Source: Conoideocrella luteorostrata
Taxonomy: Eukaryota; Ascomycota; Sordariomycetes; Hypocreales; Clavicipitaceae
Assembly (NCBI GenBank): GCA_032433595.1
Contig: JASWJB010000274.1
Location: forward strand, 1-60,389
Length of the DNA: 60,389 bases
Direction of reading: 5' to 3'
The translations under genes and the position numbers were made by a program. Shown piece after piece: positions 45,544-56,268 of this stretch (positions are counted from its first letter, which is position 1; the number at the start of each line of letters is the position of its first letter). Below the pieces are notes generated by a model. That model saw nothing but the letters and a program-made list of their open reading frames with translations. It searched no databases and was not told where the DNA came from.

Positions 45544-47400
45544 ATGTCCTCCACACATGAACTGATCCCAATAGTCCGCCAGGAGGAACCATGTCTCCGG
45601 GGCGGACCGCACGGCCAAGACCAGGCATCACCGAAGCAGCCCACCTGGTACAATCGCATCCTCTTCGGGTGGTGGACGCTAGAACTCATTTCCATGTCGG
45701 CAGCCCTTGGCCTGTTTGTAGGACTGTGCCTTGTTCTCGGAAGTTTCGACAACAAATCGATCACAAGTTGGCCTGATAATCCATTTTTCACAACTCTACA
45801 GTCATGCGTCCACTTCATCTCGACGGGCATACGGATCACGATGCTCGTACCCGTGGCGGCTGCTATCGGTCAACTGAAATGGCACCATATCAGGAATCCC
45901 CGCCCCGTGACGGAGCTGCATTCATATGATAGTGCCAGTCGCGGCATCTTTGGCTCTGCTGTGCTGTTGTTCTCTCGTAACATCAGGTGCGTATGCCATA
46001 TTCTCTGCACATATGATCCCAAGTCCGAGCATAACCTTCTTATGTCTCACCCTCCCACTAACTTGGATGTCTACTTTAGAAAGCCGGTCGCCCTCGGCTG
46101 CGTTATAGTGATCGGAAGTCTGTTTCTCGGTACCTTTATCCAAAATACGGTCGTTGTACTCTCTTCCGACAAATTTCTTGGAAAAGGGGCCGATGCAAAG
46201 CTCCCTATAGCTTATACGTTCAATACAATCAACCCACTCAGCAGCAAGACACATCCGGAACAGAGTGGTACCACAACAGCGATGCTAGCTTCTATCATGT
46301 ACGGTTGGTCATACTACGAGGATGTTGACAGGGAAGCACTCTCTCTCTCCCCTTCTCAGGTTTATGTCCCTTTTCCGGTGAATTGCTCGACTTCCCACTG
46401 CACCTGGGGCCCTGTGAACACACTCTCCGTCGGAAGCAAATGCATCCCCATGAATTGGGCCGACCACGACGAAACCATCATCAGCCTTCCTAAAAAAACT
46501 GCTTACAACATGACGTCGCAAAACAACATACCAAGGAGCAGCGTGAATCTAAAAGACTCGGCACTCCCAACACTGTTGTATATTGCAGCTGCTGGCTATG
46601 TAAACGATACTACCCCTGAGGCTGAAATTGAGGCTGTGGAATGCATCATGTACTGGAAAGTCCAACGATACTCCAAGACAAGCCTGACTGGCCACATATG
46701 GTCTGAGACGCGTGAAAAAATGTCGATACAAACGTTAAGCCCCGACAGAGACGGAGACATTATCATGATAACGGAATCGAGCAGAGATTGTCCGAATTCT
46801 GACAATGCGAACTGCCCCCGAAACTTCACCGTCACAAAAGAGGCCAATAGCGGGCTCCAAAATACCCTGCAGAATATGTTTAATGGTAGCATGATTGAAC
46901 AACCAGGCAACGATGACGACGATAACGACTTGACCCCAGATGACCATTACACAGAGCTGTTATGGCAAACTTGGATACAAATGAAGGAAAGACATGAAAA
47001 GCCGCTTAACTATACGATGAATGCGTACATCATAAATATAGCAGTTTCTATCAGGAACAGCATCCGCTCGCAGTCGGACCAGGCTTACTGGGCCAGTGGC
47101 ACGGTTATATCCCATGAGCCATACTTTGCTTTCAGGAAGAAATACCTGCTCTACCCTGGCTGCATGCTAGCCTTAAGTCTCTTCTTTGTACTAGCCACTA
47201 TTATCTGGACTCGAGAGTCCCAGCCGTGGAAGAATTCAGTTTATCCTTATATATACGCTAACGATGTCCAAGGTCCAAAGATTAATAAAAATGGAGCGCC
47301 ACAAGGGCTTGCCATGATGGACCTTGCAGCTGGAGACGATCTGATTAATCTGAAGGACCATCATGATGGACAGGGAACAGTCTTGCGACAAATGGAGTGA
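45544..47400 (+). CDS. DUF3176-family membrane protein
   Basis: The frame is continuous, but family comparison shows an intron at 45987-46079 (GTGCGT donor, CTAAC branch, TTTAG acceptor). It is 93 bp, a multiple of three without stops, and so invisible in a simple translation. Exons 45544-45986 and 46080-47400 give 587 residues; the upstream GTG at 45532 is not used. Features: WWTLELISMSAALGLFVG (TM1), SWPDNPFFTTLQ, a second helix with LVPVAAAIGQLKW, SYDSASRGIFGS, then after the splice KPVALGCVIVIGSLFLG. This is the DUF3176 layout. A large extracellular part has many N-glycosylation sequons and a CSTSHCTW cysteine cluster, and a final helix lies near residue 530. Function is unknown in the family. 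Confidence 0.87.
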   Translation: MSSTHELIPIVRQEEPCLRGGPHGQDQASPKQPTWYNRILFGWWTLELISMSAALGLFVGLCLVLGSFDNKSITSWPDNPFFTTLQSCVHFISTGIRITMLVPVAAAIGQLKWHHIRNPRPVTELHSYDSASRGIFGSAVLLFSRNIRCVCHILCTYDPKSEHNLLMSHPPTNLDVYFRKPVALGCVIVIGSLFLGTFIQNTVVVLSSDKFLGKGADAKLPIAYTFNTINPLSSKTHPEQSGTTTAMLASIMYGWSYYEDVDREALSLSPSQVYVPFPVNCSTSHCTWGPVNTLSVGSKCIPMNWADHDETIISLPKKTAYNMTSQNNIPRSSVNLKDSALPTLLYIAAAGYVNDTTPEAEIEAVECIMYWKVQRYSKTSLTGHIWSETREKMSIQTLSPDRDGDIIMITESSRDCPNSDNANCPRNFTVTKEANSGLQNTLQNMFNGSMIEQPGNDDDDNDLTPDDHYTELLWQTWIQMKERHEKPLNYTMNAYIINIAVSIRNSIRSQSDQAYWASGTVISHEPYFAFRKKYLLYPGCMLALSLFFVLATIIWTRESQPWKNSVYPYIYANDVQGPKINKNGAPQGLAMMDLAAGDDLINLKDHHDGQGTVLRQME

Positions 47401-48597
47401 TATGTTTCACCACTGCCTAATAAGAGAGTGCTGCAGCGATTTTCAGAGGACAAAGGGCATTATTGGTATGATGGGATACTATCCGACACAAAACGCTGGT
47501 AGCCTGGTTGAGTATTTTAGCATGTTCTTGTTATGTATTTTTGTCTTGTCTCAATAGTGCGATGCTTTGTGTAAAGATCTTCCATAGCTATAAATCAGAG
47601 GGAAATGTAATATGATATTATCGGATAATATAGCCTTATGGCCTGAGGCGGGAAGGAACAAGAAAGTGTAGTACTGAAGAGGGATATAAATAAGTGGATT
47701 CTGATGTTACTTTAATATGACCGAAATTACGGAGCAAATTTGCGCAGCAGAAAATGGTAGAAATGAATAAAACTAATAGGATCTATAACCCCCTAAGTCC
47801 ACGGGGAATTTTTTCTTTATGTCTAGAATTTGAGCTCATTTAATGCATCCGTTTCCTTCAGACTCCGACGATATCTAAGGTGCCTTTGCACCGCTGTCAA
47901 CTAGGGCACCAGAATAACAGTAAATTCATACACTAAGCTTTGCTGTAACATCGGCTGAAGAAAGTTTGGTACATGGTGCAGGGCCGTGGGACTGGTCAAT
48001 TGGTCATTGACTGTCTGGCTGCCCGACGTGATACCCAACTGGAACTGGAGGCGGCGCCTCGTTCCACAAAGACTATGGCGAGCGCTGAAGAAGCAGCAAG
48101 CGCTCGAGACGATAAGAAAAGCGACACTGACAACGATATTGGAACCGACACCGAAGAAGATGAGTACGAACACAACAACGATGACGATGACGACGGTGAC
48201 GATGAAAGCGATGAAGAGTATACGGAAGGCTGTGGCGATGGAGCCAACGAACATTCAGACGTCCGGGAGTGCTCATGCTGTACCTAATGCTAGGGGGACC
48301 CGCACTCCCTCTGCGGAAGTGTTGCTGGAACTTCTGTTCGGACTAAGCATAGTAATTTGCACTTAGTCCTTGACTGATGGACAGACCAGCACAACAGCTT
48401 TGGCCTTCTCTAGCGGCATCCTGGGGTTATCTACGGAATCTAGCCCCTTCTTACCAGCTTGATCTTATACCAACTATCTATCTGCATTGATATACGTTCA
48501 ACGACTATTATTCCTCAAACATGCCCTCCCTCTTAGAGAATACTCTGTTCTTAGTATCTGCTGCCCACGTACGAAGCATCTCTAGCGACTAGAGACT
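47401..48597. other. AT-rich intergenic region with an acidic low-complexity frame
   Basis: Downstream of the DUF3176 gene no firm gene is seen. A plus-strand frame at 47973-48287 encodes a very acidic stretch (EDEYEHNNDDDDDGDDESDE) after an alanine/lysine part. It may be one exon or remnant of the decayed helicase-associated element that follows, or chance low-complexity DNA (GA/CA-rich). Confidence 0.4.
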
Positions 48598-49440
48598 GTC
48601 CGCAGGAAGTACATAGCGAATGGTGCCCAATCTCCGTTCGAGGAGATGATGAGCCTCAGAAACTTTGGTCGCGTGATGGCCCGTACTGACAGGCTGTCGT
48701 TCCTGCTATGCTGGAGCGATGACGGCTCCACTGTGTTCCACGGCGATGCCCTTCGCCTGTTTATGGGAAAGTTTCGGCATCCACTAGAGCACCTAATACG
48801 GGGAGCCTAGCAACCACGCCACAAGACCACGCATGGTCGGAAACCAAAAATTGACCTGTCAAAAGTAAAAGATAACCTAACCAATACACCTAAAGGATTT
48901 TCTCCTGTACAGCATCCTGAGAACAAGCTCGATGAGTCGTACATGGATCTGTGTGAGAGGGCTTGCACGACGCGCTAGATGGAGTGTTTCGAGGAACGTC
49001 CTGGGAACGCTCAGCAGTTTTCTCTCACTTGAAGAAGGAGGACACCTTCCGAGGGTATCTTGGAGGCTGTATGCATACCGGAGGTGGTGGCGTCCCCAGG
49101 TGTAGCGAGCTCTTCAGCCTGTGGTGTCAGAATAGGGAGGCGGGAATGAGGGGCATGTTGTCGGATAGGATAGTCAATAGTGCGGAAGACTATCGAATAT
49201 CTCGGAGGAATTTGGTCAAGGCCTCAGCGACGCCGAAAATGCGGGGACACGAGGAATAAGATCATCAACCATCGTCAATCTTCATCATCACATTCATCAA
49301 TTTACATGCATTTGAACTCTTCCAATTCACTTCGATACTGTCGCCTCCGACACATTTACGCATACAATGGATCCATGATCTATTTAATCCGACACCATAA
49401 AGCAAAAGATCCACTAACCGTGAGTCTATTGCGAGACTTA
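48598..49440 (+). pseudogene. Decayed element resembling fungal telomere-linked RecQ helicase-associated proteins
   Basis: Several plus-strand blocks read as one broken protein. From 48598: RKYIANGAQSPFEEMMSLRN, LSFLLCWSDDGSTVF, then a stop at 48808; the same frame continues with KIDLSKVKDNLTNTPKGF and YMDLCERACTTR. From 48978 the frame shifts: WERSAVFSHLKKEDTFRGYL, then GGGGVPRCSELFSLWCQN. After a gap a third frame gives IYAYNGSMIYLIRHHKAK (about 49340-49405). From memory this order (S-P-F-x-E-M, W-S-D-D-G, V-K-D, R-A-C-T, L-x-S-L-W, then a Y-N-G...R-H-H-K-A-K strand) occurs in large fungal repeat-associated proteins found with telomere-linked RecQ-like helicases. Stops and frameshifts show it is dead. 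The family name is tentative. Confidence 0.5.
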
Positions 49441-52400
49441 TGCTGGATCAGAGAAGCTTTTCGGGCGTCGGGAAAATCGGGCGTTTGGGGGATTTTAAGG
49501 GGACCTACGGACCAACGACGCTCGTAGGGATGGAACAAACCTAGTTAGTGCTAGAGAACTCACAGCAGTAAGCCTAGTAATATCACAATAATATACGTAG
49601 AGCTATACGCAGTAAAACATACTTCAAAATAAATCATTTCACACCGGACGCCAATTCGAATTGTTTTTCGGACAATAATGCGGAAAAAGACTGTCGTCAG
49701 CACCAAAGATTGCATGCGAGAAGCGAGGTCTAGGGTAGGAGCGTCGTCAAAGGCCACGCTTATTTACAGATCAATAGCCGAAGACCTTGTGTCCAATTAA
49801 GCTTTTCTGATAGCGTTCTGCAGCTAACATTCGATTGTAGGCATTATTAGAGGATACGAATGCGCTAGAAGATGATGAAGACCAGCTGCTTATCAGAAGG
49901 CTTTCGCGTCGCACTTGGTTTTATGCGAATCTTCCTGAGAAGATCAAGGACAGTTTTTTGACTAATAACGAGAAATTAGCAGTTGAACTAGAAGTGGAGG
50001 CTAAGAAATGGCATTTAAGTAGTAATAATTGATGAATTTAGAAATGGTAAGCGAAAAAGCGTAGAACACAGGTAAGCCTATAAGCAAGGCTACCTATGTT
50101 TCTGGTTTATAAAATGTGGCTAGTAGCATTTTATCCTAGCATAAAAAGGGGAAATATACTCTGTTAGGAAGAAAAGAACACACCAAACGCCTAGGGGACC
50201 TTATGATTTTGTTCGGTATCAATTGATCAAATGGTTTGTACGCTTGGTTTATCGATATCGCATGGTGCGATTCAATTACACAAGTGTAATCAGAGTCGCA
50301 GGACAGAGTTGTAAGTCAGAGGTATGAGTCGGGATCGTAGGCATCGGTTTGTTTCTCAATTTAGCTTATGGTCTTGTTTAATTGCATATGGTCAAATAGC
50401 TTAGGTATTCAAGTAGTTAGTATCATGTAACAATAGGCATTCAAAGATAAAGTCAAAATCTCAAAGTGTCAATTTGCTTCAGCATAGTTTCTTTTCATTC
50501 TGAGGGGAGGTACGTCAACTATAAATACACTGTTCAAGGCTGACTAAAATCATGCTTGTCAAAGAAACTTCTCTCCACGTAGCTACCCTGGGGGTGTCTC
50601 AATTTCTCGCACAAAATAGTTTATTTATTAAGTTAATTATATATAGTCGCTAATATTATAATCCAGAGGTTATCCTTGCCTCAAGCAACGCACTTCTTGT
50701 CTCAATGCAGAACACAACAGGATATAGGTGGTATCCCTTTTTAAATACAGAAGTGGGGATAGTGCAACACATTGCGAGTTTAAGTAGATAAGCATTATTG
50801 AGCCTAAGCTGCGCAGGAGAGAATGAACCCAACACTTAATGGAATGTAGGCTGCTTCATTTTGCTGGCTATGGGCATACAGATGCTGTGGATCTGTTCAA
50901 GAGCTATCTTGCTTTAGCTAACTGGCAGAGCGATCCGTTAATAGTTGGCTTACTCCTAGACATTAACCTCCGCCAAAATCCACTATTCCTTGCTTATCTT
51001 TTAGCTTGTGGGACTGGTAAGATCTAGGATTGGAAGTTCAGATGAGAGCATTTATCTGATCAGCGCATGCTAATTGGCTGGTTTTTAGCATGTAATTGGA
51101 ACTCTGTGGGAGGTAGACAATTTGATCCGCGTAGATGTGGCAAAAATCACATATGGTCATGATGGATGGAGGGATGAGTGACAAGCCCATGTGCTTGGGA
51201 CCGCACCAGGCGACGAGAAAGATCCGAAACCGTTGGTTGACTGAGGTATCAAAGCTGGGCACGAAAGCAATCGTGGGGGTGTTGTTTCTCGGACTACAAG
51301 CTGTACAGACAAGGAAAGCGAGTCTTGCAAAATGATGCATTCGACATCAGTAAATGCGAAGCAAGAGTCAATTCGACCAAAGAGAGACGTAATTCTCTAC
51401 AAAAATAGCGATAAGATCACTGCACCATGGGCTCCCTTTGTTCACTATGGCGTCTGAATGTTGGTGGTGCTTAAAGCAGGCATGATCTTAACGTCAGGAA
51501 GGCATGAGCAGCCGGAGCGACTCCTCAGTTCAGGCAAGAAATGACCACAGTGCTCGGTACTACTTCATATTCCGACGCCTTCCGTCTGCAGGCGGTTACT
51601 CACGCATTTCGGATGCATCCAATATCTCCAAATTGAATTAAGGCGGCGCAGTGCTTCATATACTTATGCTTATGCTTGGCGCTACATTCACAAGCGCCAC
51701 ATTTACACGAAGCATCAGTGCTCTACACCCACTACTCTGATATGGCTATCCACATATACGCAACGCGCACTAGTCCGGAGGTACATTGCCGCACTCACTG
51801 CGATAGCCCCAATATTAACTCCTCTAAAACCCTACATGTCGAAGGTAGTTGCCTAGGACGCACGGAAGATACCATGCCTTATGCGTGCGGGGAAACTAGG
51901 GAACCCACACGGCACGGAGAAATCCTTTTTAACTTAACTACAGAGTAGCTAGCTTGCCTAAGCGGGGACATTATGACCATACTAGTTAGTATATAACTAC
52001 TATGGTGGCTACGAAGCGATGTATATCCACAAATGACACAACCCTTTAATTTGGACTAGCTATGGAAGCATTAATTAATGCGAGGTCTACCTCCACAACT
52101 ATTATCTTAGTATATTCGCTATAGGATAAGGCATGATAAGCTACTCCTCTGTCTTAAAGAGGCTCCAAGACTGGAAAGAACCAGAATAAAACTCACAGCT
52201 TAGTTGTGGACGAGCTTAATGTTAGCAACAATAGCCCTCTGAATGTTTATTGGGATTGTCAAGGAATGGGTAATCGAGATTGAGGCTGACGTTGTTGTGA
52301 TGGATGGCAATCACCATTGATCCATGTCAAAACTTTTACCAGTGTCTTGGCCTGGGCTTGAAGCCAAGAGATGTATGCGCTAGACGCTAGTGGTGCTACA

Positions 52401-53114
52401 GTCATATTGTTGCGCGTGCTTTTCTATGCTGAAGAGGACTTTGCAATTTTTAAAACCGAAGGCCAGATTCTTGGCCTTCGTAGCTAATATTAAGATGACG
52501 TGCTATATTAGGGACAGAAAGAGCAGGTTGATAAACTTTGAAATATAGAGCAGCTGAAAGTCATAATCGGCAGCAACTCGAGGTGGCGTTCTATGTACCT
52601 CATGATCGCCCGACTATTTGTTAAAGAAGTCGATTTCTTGATGATTTGAAGTACATTCTGACATGGAAGACAGCTTACCGATGGAAGATGTGCTGCTTAA
52701 TTTGGATGTTTGGTGATGGCCAGGGGATATTAAGCATATTCTCACGCTGCGCTATCTACAAACTGCAAGGACACAAGACTAGGGTGAAATGACAGCTGGT
52801 GTTGATTACCTATGGAAACATCTAGGGGCTAGAGACTTATAGCATCGTCACGCAGGGATTAATTGAGGAACGGAAAAGCATCTTGTGTGAGTTCCGTAAG
52901 CTAAAGCAGGCATATGGGGGTATTTCAGCAGACGGTACCACCGGAACATGCCAGAAAGCACGTGTGGCTAACCCGCTGTGAAAGGTGCTATGGTTTTTAA
53001 TGACAGCCAAGGAGCGGAACGAAGCGGGCGAGTTCAGATAGTGGGCGAAGAGTAGAGCAAGCGGGAAATCAGCGATAGGCAGTGAGCTTAACAGTCATAC
53101 GTAAATAGAGGCAC
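49441..53114. other. AT-rich repeat debris, few recognisable pieces
   Basis: No intact gene is seen in 3.7 kb. At 49841-50032 a 63-codon plus-strand frame follows a good CTAAC...TGTAG acceptor and reads like an exon (contains RRLSRRTWFYANLPEKIKDS); it ends with a stop and has no upstream exon, so it may be a relic of the preceding element. Frames around 50839-51027, 51676-51948 and 52560-52960 are broken and unassignable. High AT content suggests repeat-induced mutation. Confidence 0.45.
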
Positions 53115-53310
53115 TGTGGGTTGCACAGGGTTGCTGTGCAATTCGATCTAGATCAAATGCATCAAAATACAATATATTCAATAAGTCGGGTCTATCTAAG
53201 AAGGGAAAAACAAGTCAAGATACGATGCCTACGATGCTCGTATAAATAGGGTGGCCGAAAGGTGACCACGTGACCCCTCTTCTTGTGTGCTTGGCGGCGA
53301 TATTCCAACA
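53115..53310 (+). mobile_element. Solo LTR, copy 3, with perfect target-site duplication
   Basis: 196 bp beginning TGTGGGTTGCACAGGG and ending TATTCCAACA, homologous to the copies at 14038 and 36979. It is flanked on both sides by the pentamer GGCAC (53110-53114 and 53311-53315), the 5-bp target duplication made by LTR-retrotransposon integrase. It contains GTATAAATAGG, a plausible LTR TATA box, and GACCACGTGAC. No internal retroelement sequence adjoins it. Confidence 0.88.
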
Positions 53311-53315
53311 GGCAC

Positions 53316-54837
53316 AGGAAATTGATAGTCTGGCTAATTAGCGGATGGCACATTAAGTATTGTTCCTGCTGCTTAGTCAACATGTAGTTGATGTCTTTGC
53401 GATACCAGCGATAGCTACTGACCGCGAAAGGTCATTCAGCCTCGTTCAGTTATCCTTAATACTGTGAAGGCTTTAAGAATTGTAAGGGACACTAGAGGCT
53501 CTGTAAAGACATAAGAAACTAGGCTAGATTTGGGATTGTAAGCCTTGGCTTGTGGGATAGCGTCACGAAGTGCGCTATGACGGCGAAGGTGACATATGTC
53601 GTGACGAGTAACCAGAGACTTCACGCATTTCATCGAGCATACATGCACGTAGAATTCTCTCAAATACTCCGTAGGTTTTTATCTGTTTGATTGGCAGTGC
53701 AGCGCTGACCCCGCTGGGCTTGTTTCATGTAACCTTGGCATTGCGACTCACGATATCCAGTGTGCGGGTTTTCGGCAAATGGGAGGAACCATATCCGTGC
53801 CATCCTATCCCCATCTGTACCGAGATTTCTGCTTGCTTAAGAGGGCTTTTAATAGCTCTCACCGCTTTTTACGTCATTCCGACCGTGACGGGAAATTCCA
53901 TACAGCGGATGCTTCCGTAGGGCATCTGATGTCCTCAACTTGGTACCTAGAATTCACCTATAAGAAGAGCTCTAATCTCTCGTCAACTGGATGAAGATAC
54001 TGACGATGCGGGATTTTTTTGAAAGCAAAGCGGGAATTGTGTAGCAGCTGTTCTCGATTGTCTTACTTTGTACGTTTTAGGCTTGTGTTATTTTGCGGCC
54101 ACTAAAAAATAAGTAAACAATGCCTTTTGTAGACAGTAATGCGGTCATGGCCAGCTCGAAACATCTTGGTGGGGAGGCTTGACTAAAACTTGGATAGAAT
54201 ATTCTTATCGCTCGGGCCGAGTGGGGAGCAGGGCAGCCCCGGTCGGCCGCCATATAAACGGGCGACGCATGCAGGCGCCTGCCGCAGATAGAATGGCTAA
54301 AACTGATACCACGGGCCCTATCCCGACAACAGGCCGGTCCCGGTTGTGCCACACCATATGGCGAGCCCCGCAGAGAGCGGGCTCGATTGTGGTTTTGACA
54401 GGCGCAGCATCTGATGCAAGACATGGTTGGGGCGGGAATCAGAGCTGGGTTAAATACTAGATTGCTCCAAGCAATCCCCGGTTGGGACATTGACTTGACT
54501 GGTTTCACAAGTGCTGCGTAAGGCTGCCGGTCCTCATTTTTTGTCAGGCGCCTGCACACAATGGAGTGGATCTGGACTTAACCTTAAGTTTCGGCACAAC
54601 GTCCTACGCCTCATCACACACCAGCTTGGCCGTGCTTCCATTCCGAACGCGCCGCAGCTTAGCTGTATTTCCGTTCCGCGCCGGCGCTGTGACGCACAGA
54701 GCCATACGGGCGCCACTCGGTGTTTGCGTATTAGGCGTGACAAGATGTTACTGCCGACGATTTTTCTACATAAAATGCCGTCGGTTGCGCTCGTTTCTCC
54801 AAGCTTTAGACATCATCAAGCTTATATCTCCATTCAC
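53316..54837. other. Intergenic region upstream of the type III PKS
   Basis: No gene is recognised. Frames at 53436-53663 (minus), 54077-54559 (minus) and 54179-54460 (plus) overlap, lack motifs and have no supportive splice sites. The segment 54190-54480 is markedly more GC-rich than its surroundings. It probably holds upstream regulatory DNA of the PKS gene. Confidence 0.4.
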
Positions 54838-55023
54838 CTTTATAAAATAGACCGCAGTCTCCTTCAGCTTTTTCGTCACTCGCAAACAATAAATCTGCCT
54901 TTTTTTTTTGTGCCTGCATAGGAACGCATCAGCCTTTTCTCCATCTTCTACCATTGTTTTTTGCCTAGACCCATTCGTCCTTTGTTTTCCTTCACATAAC
55001 AAAAGCCCAAATTCTCATTCATC
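54838..55023 (+). promoter_or_regulatory. Core promoter and leader of the type III PKS gene
   Basis: A TATA-like TTTATAAAATAG lies at about 54838-54849, some 175 bp before the ATG at 55024. It is followed by pyrimidine-rich stretches (CTCCTTCAGCTTTTTC, a T run near 54900, CTTTTCTCC), which are typical of well-expressed filamentous-fungal genes, and the ATG context is CATCATGTC. This is inferred from sequence only. Confidence 0.45.
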
Positions 55024-56268
55024 ATGTCGACCATCACATTGCCCGCGCGCGTTGCTCTGCAAAACAGCGACTTCTTCGAACCGGCCCGCGAAATAGCCGT
55101 CGTTCGTGGCTCTCTGGAGCACACGAGCGGGATGACGAACGCAGCCAAGCCGGCTCCGTCAAATCCCAGGACCCTTGTCATGGAGGGCATCGCCACGGGG
55201 GTGCCAAGCGAGTTCACGAAGCAGAGCGATGCTGCCAAGAAGGTCTGTGGCCTCTTCGAGGCGGATGCGGCTCAGCAAGAACGCATCACCCGGCTCTACA
55301 CCAAGACGCGGATCGACAAGCGCCACATGACCGTGGATCCCTTGCAGCCCAAGTTCGATAGAAACTTGTCTATCCGGAAACGCATGGATCTCTTCCTGGA
55401 GCTCGCGTCTCCACTCGCCATCGACGTCTCGTCCCGGGCCCTTCACAGTGCCGGGACCACGGCGGACGAAATTGGTCTCCTGGTTCTGGTCACCAGTACT
55501 GGTTTCATCGCACCAGGCGTCGACGTGGCCGTGATGAAGGCTCTTGGTCTGTCGCCGTCCGTGTCGCGCCTCACCGTCAACTTCATGGGGTGTGCGGCGG
55601 CCATGAACGGCCTCCGGGCGGCGACTGACTACGCAAGAGCGCACCCAGACAAGAAGTCCCTCATCTGCTGCATCGAGCTTTCGAGCGTCAACGCCGTCTT
55701 CGCCGACAACATCAACGACGTTATCATCTCGAGCCTATTTGCGGATGGATGCGCCGCCATGGTGGTTGGCTCGCGCAGCGGCTCCGGCCCGGAGCTGCAG
55801 GGCACGTTAAGGAACGGGCAGATCATCATCCATGAACACTTTTGCCAGTTCGTCGAGGGCTCCGATGATGGCATCACGCTTGGCGTTAACGCTAATGGCA
55901 TCACTTGCGATCTCTCGGCTAAGCTGCCAAGCTACATTCGCAACGGCCTTGACCCTGTCATTCGCAGCACGCTCAATCGTCATGGCATGACAAAGGCAGA
56001 TGTGGATTACTGGGCTATCCACCCCGGCGGCCCCAAAATTATCGAGGAGTCGGTCCGATCATTGGGCGTTTCAGAGAAAGTAGCTTCTACAAGCTGGGAT
56101 GTCTTGGCGGAATATGGCAACATGCTTAGTGCCTCCCTTCCGTTCGTCCTTCAACGCATGGTGACCAGGGCTAATCGGGACGGAACTAGTGGGAAAGGCT
56201 TGGCATTTTCCTTTGCACCAGGCGTTACGGTTGAGGGAATTTTTTTCGAGATTCCTCTTTGCAATTAA
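55024..56268 (+). CDS. Type III polyketide synthase (chalcone synthase superfamily)
   Basis: A single-exon frame of 414 residues. The catalytic triad is complete: C190 in VNFMGCAAAMNGLRAA, H333 in WAIHPGGPKII and N366 in EYGNMLSAS. Other family landmarks are TRIDKRH near 95-101, LVTSTGFIAPGVD (156-167), the LFADGCAAMVVG strand (239-249) and the closing FAPGVTVEGIFFE. Family knowledge: a homodimeric, ACP-independent synthase that extends an acyl-CoA starter with malonyl-CoA to make pyrones, resorcinols or phloroglucinol-type products. The starter and ring type cannot be read off. The sequence around the active-site cysteine resembles bacterial and fungal members more than plant chalcone synthases. 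It has no intron and is GC-rich at third positions compared with neighbours, so horizontal origin is possible. It faces an FAD monooxygenase gene 1 kb away. Confidence 0.95.
   Translation: MSTITLPARVALQNSDFFEPAREIAVVRGSLEHTSGMTNAAKPAPSNPRTLVMEGIATGVPSEFTKQSDAAKKVCGLFEADAAQQERITRLYTKTRIDKRHMTVDPLQPKFDRNLSIRKRMDLFLELASPLAIDVSSRALHSAGTTADEIGLLVLVTSTGFIAPGVDVAVMKALGLSPSVSRLTVNFMGCAAAMNGLRAATDYARAHPDKKSLICCIELSSVNAVFADNINDVIISSLFADGCAAMVVGSRSGSGPELQGTLRNGQIIIHEHFCQFVEGSDDGITLGVNANGITCDLSAKLPSYIRNGLDPVIRSTLNRHGMTKADVDYWAIHPGGPKIIEESVRSLGVSEKVASTSWDVLAEYGNMLSASLPFVLQRMVTRANRDGTSGKGLAFSFAPGVTVEGIFFEIPLCN

Noticed and set aside
47996..48254. Serine-rich and valine-rich minus-strand frames opposite the acidic stretch
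   Set aside because: They are the antisense reading of a low-complexity GA/CA-rich run.
50839..51027. 62-codon frame that looked ankyrin-like (GYGHTDAVDLF)
   Set aside because: Only one partial motif, no second repeat, and the flanking DNA is closed in all frames.
54077..54559. 160-codon minus-strand frame upstream of the PKS
   Set aside because: Cysteine/arginine/proline-rich composition typical of a chance frame in GC-rich DNA; no zinc-finger spacing or other motif.
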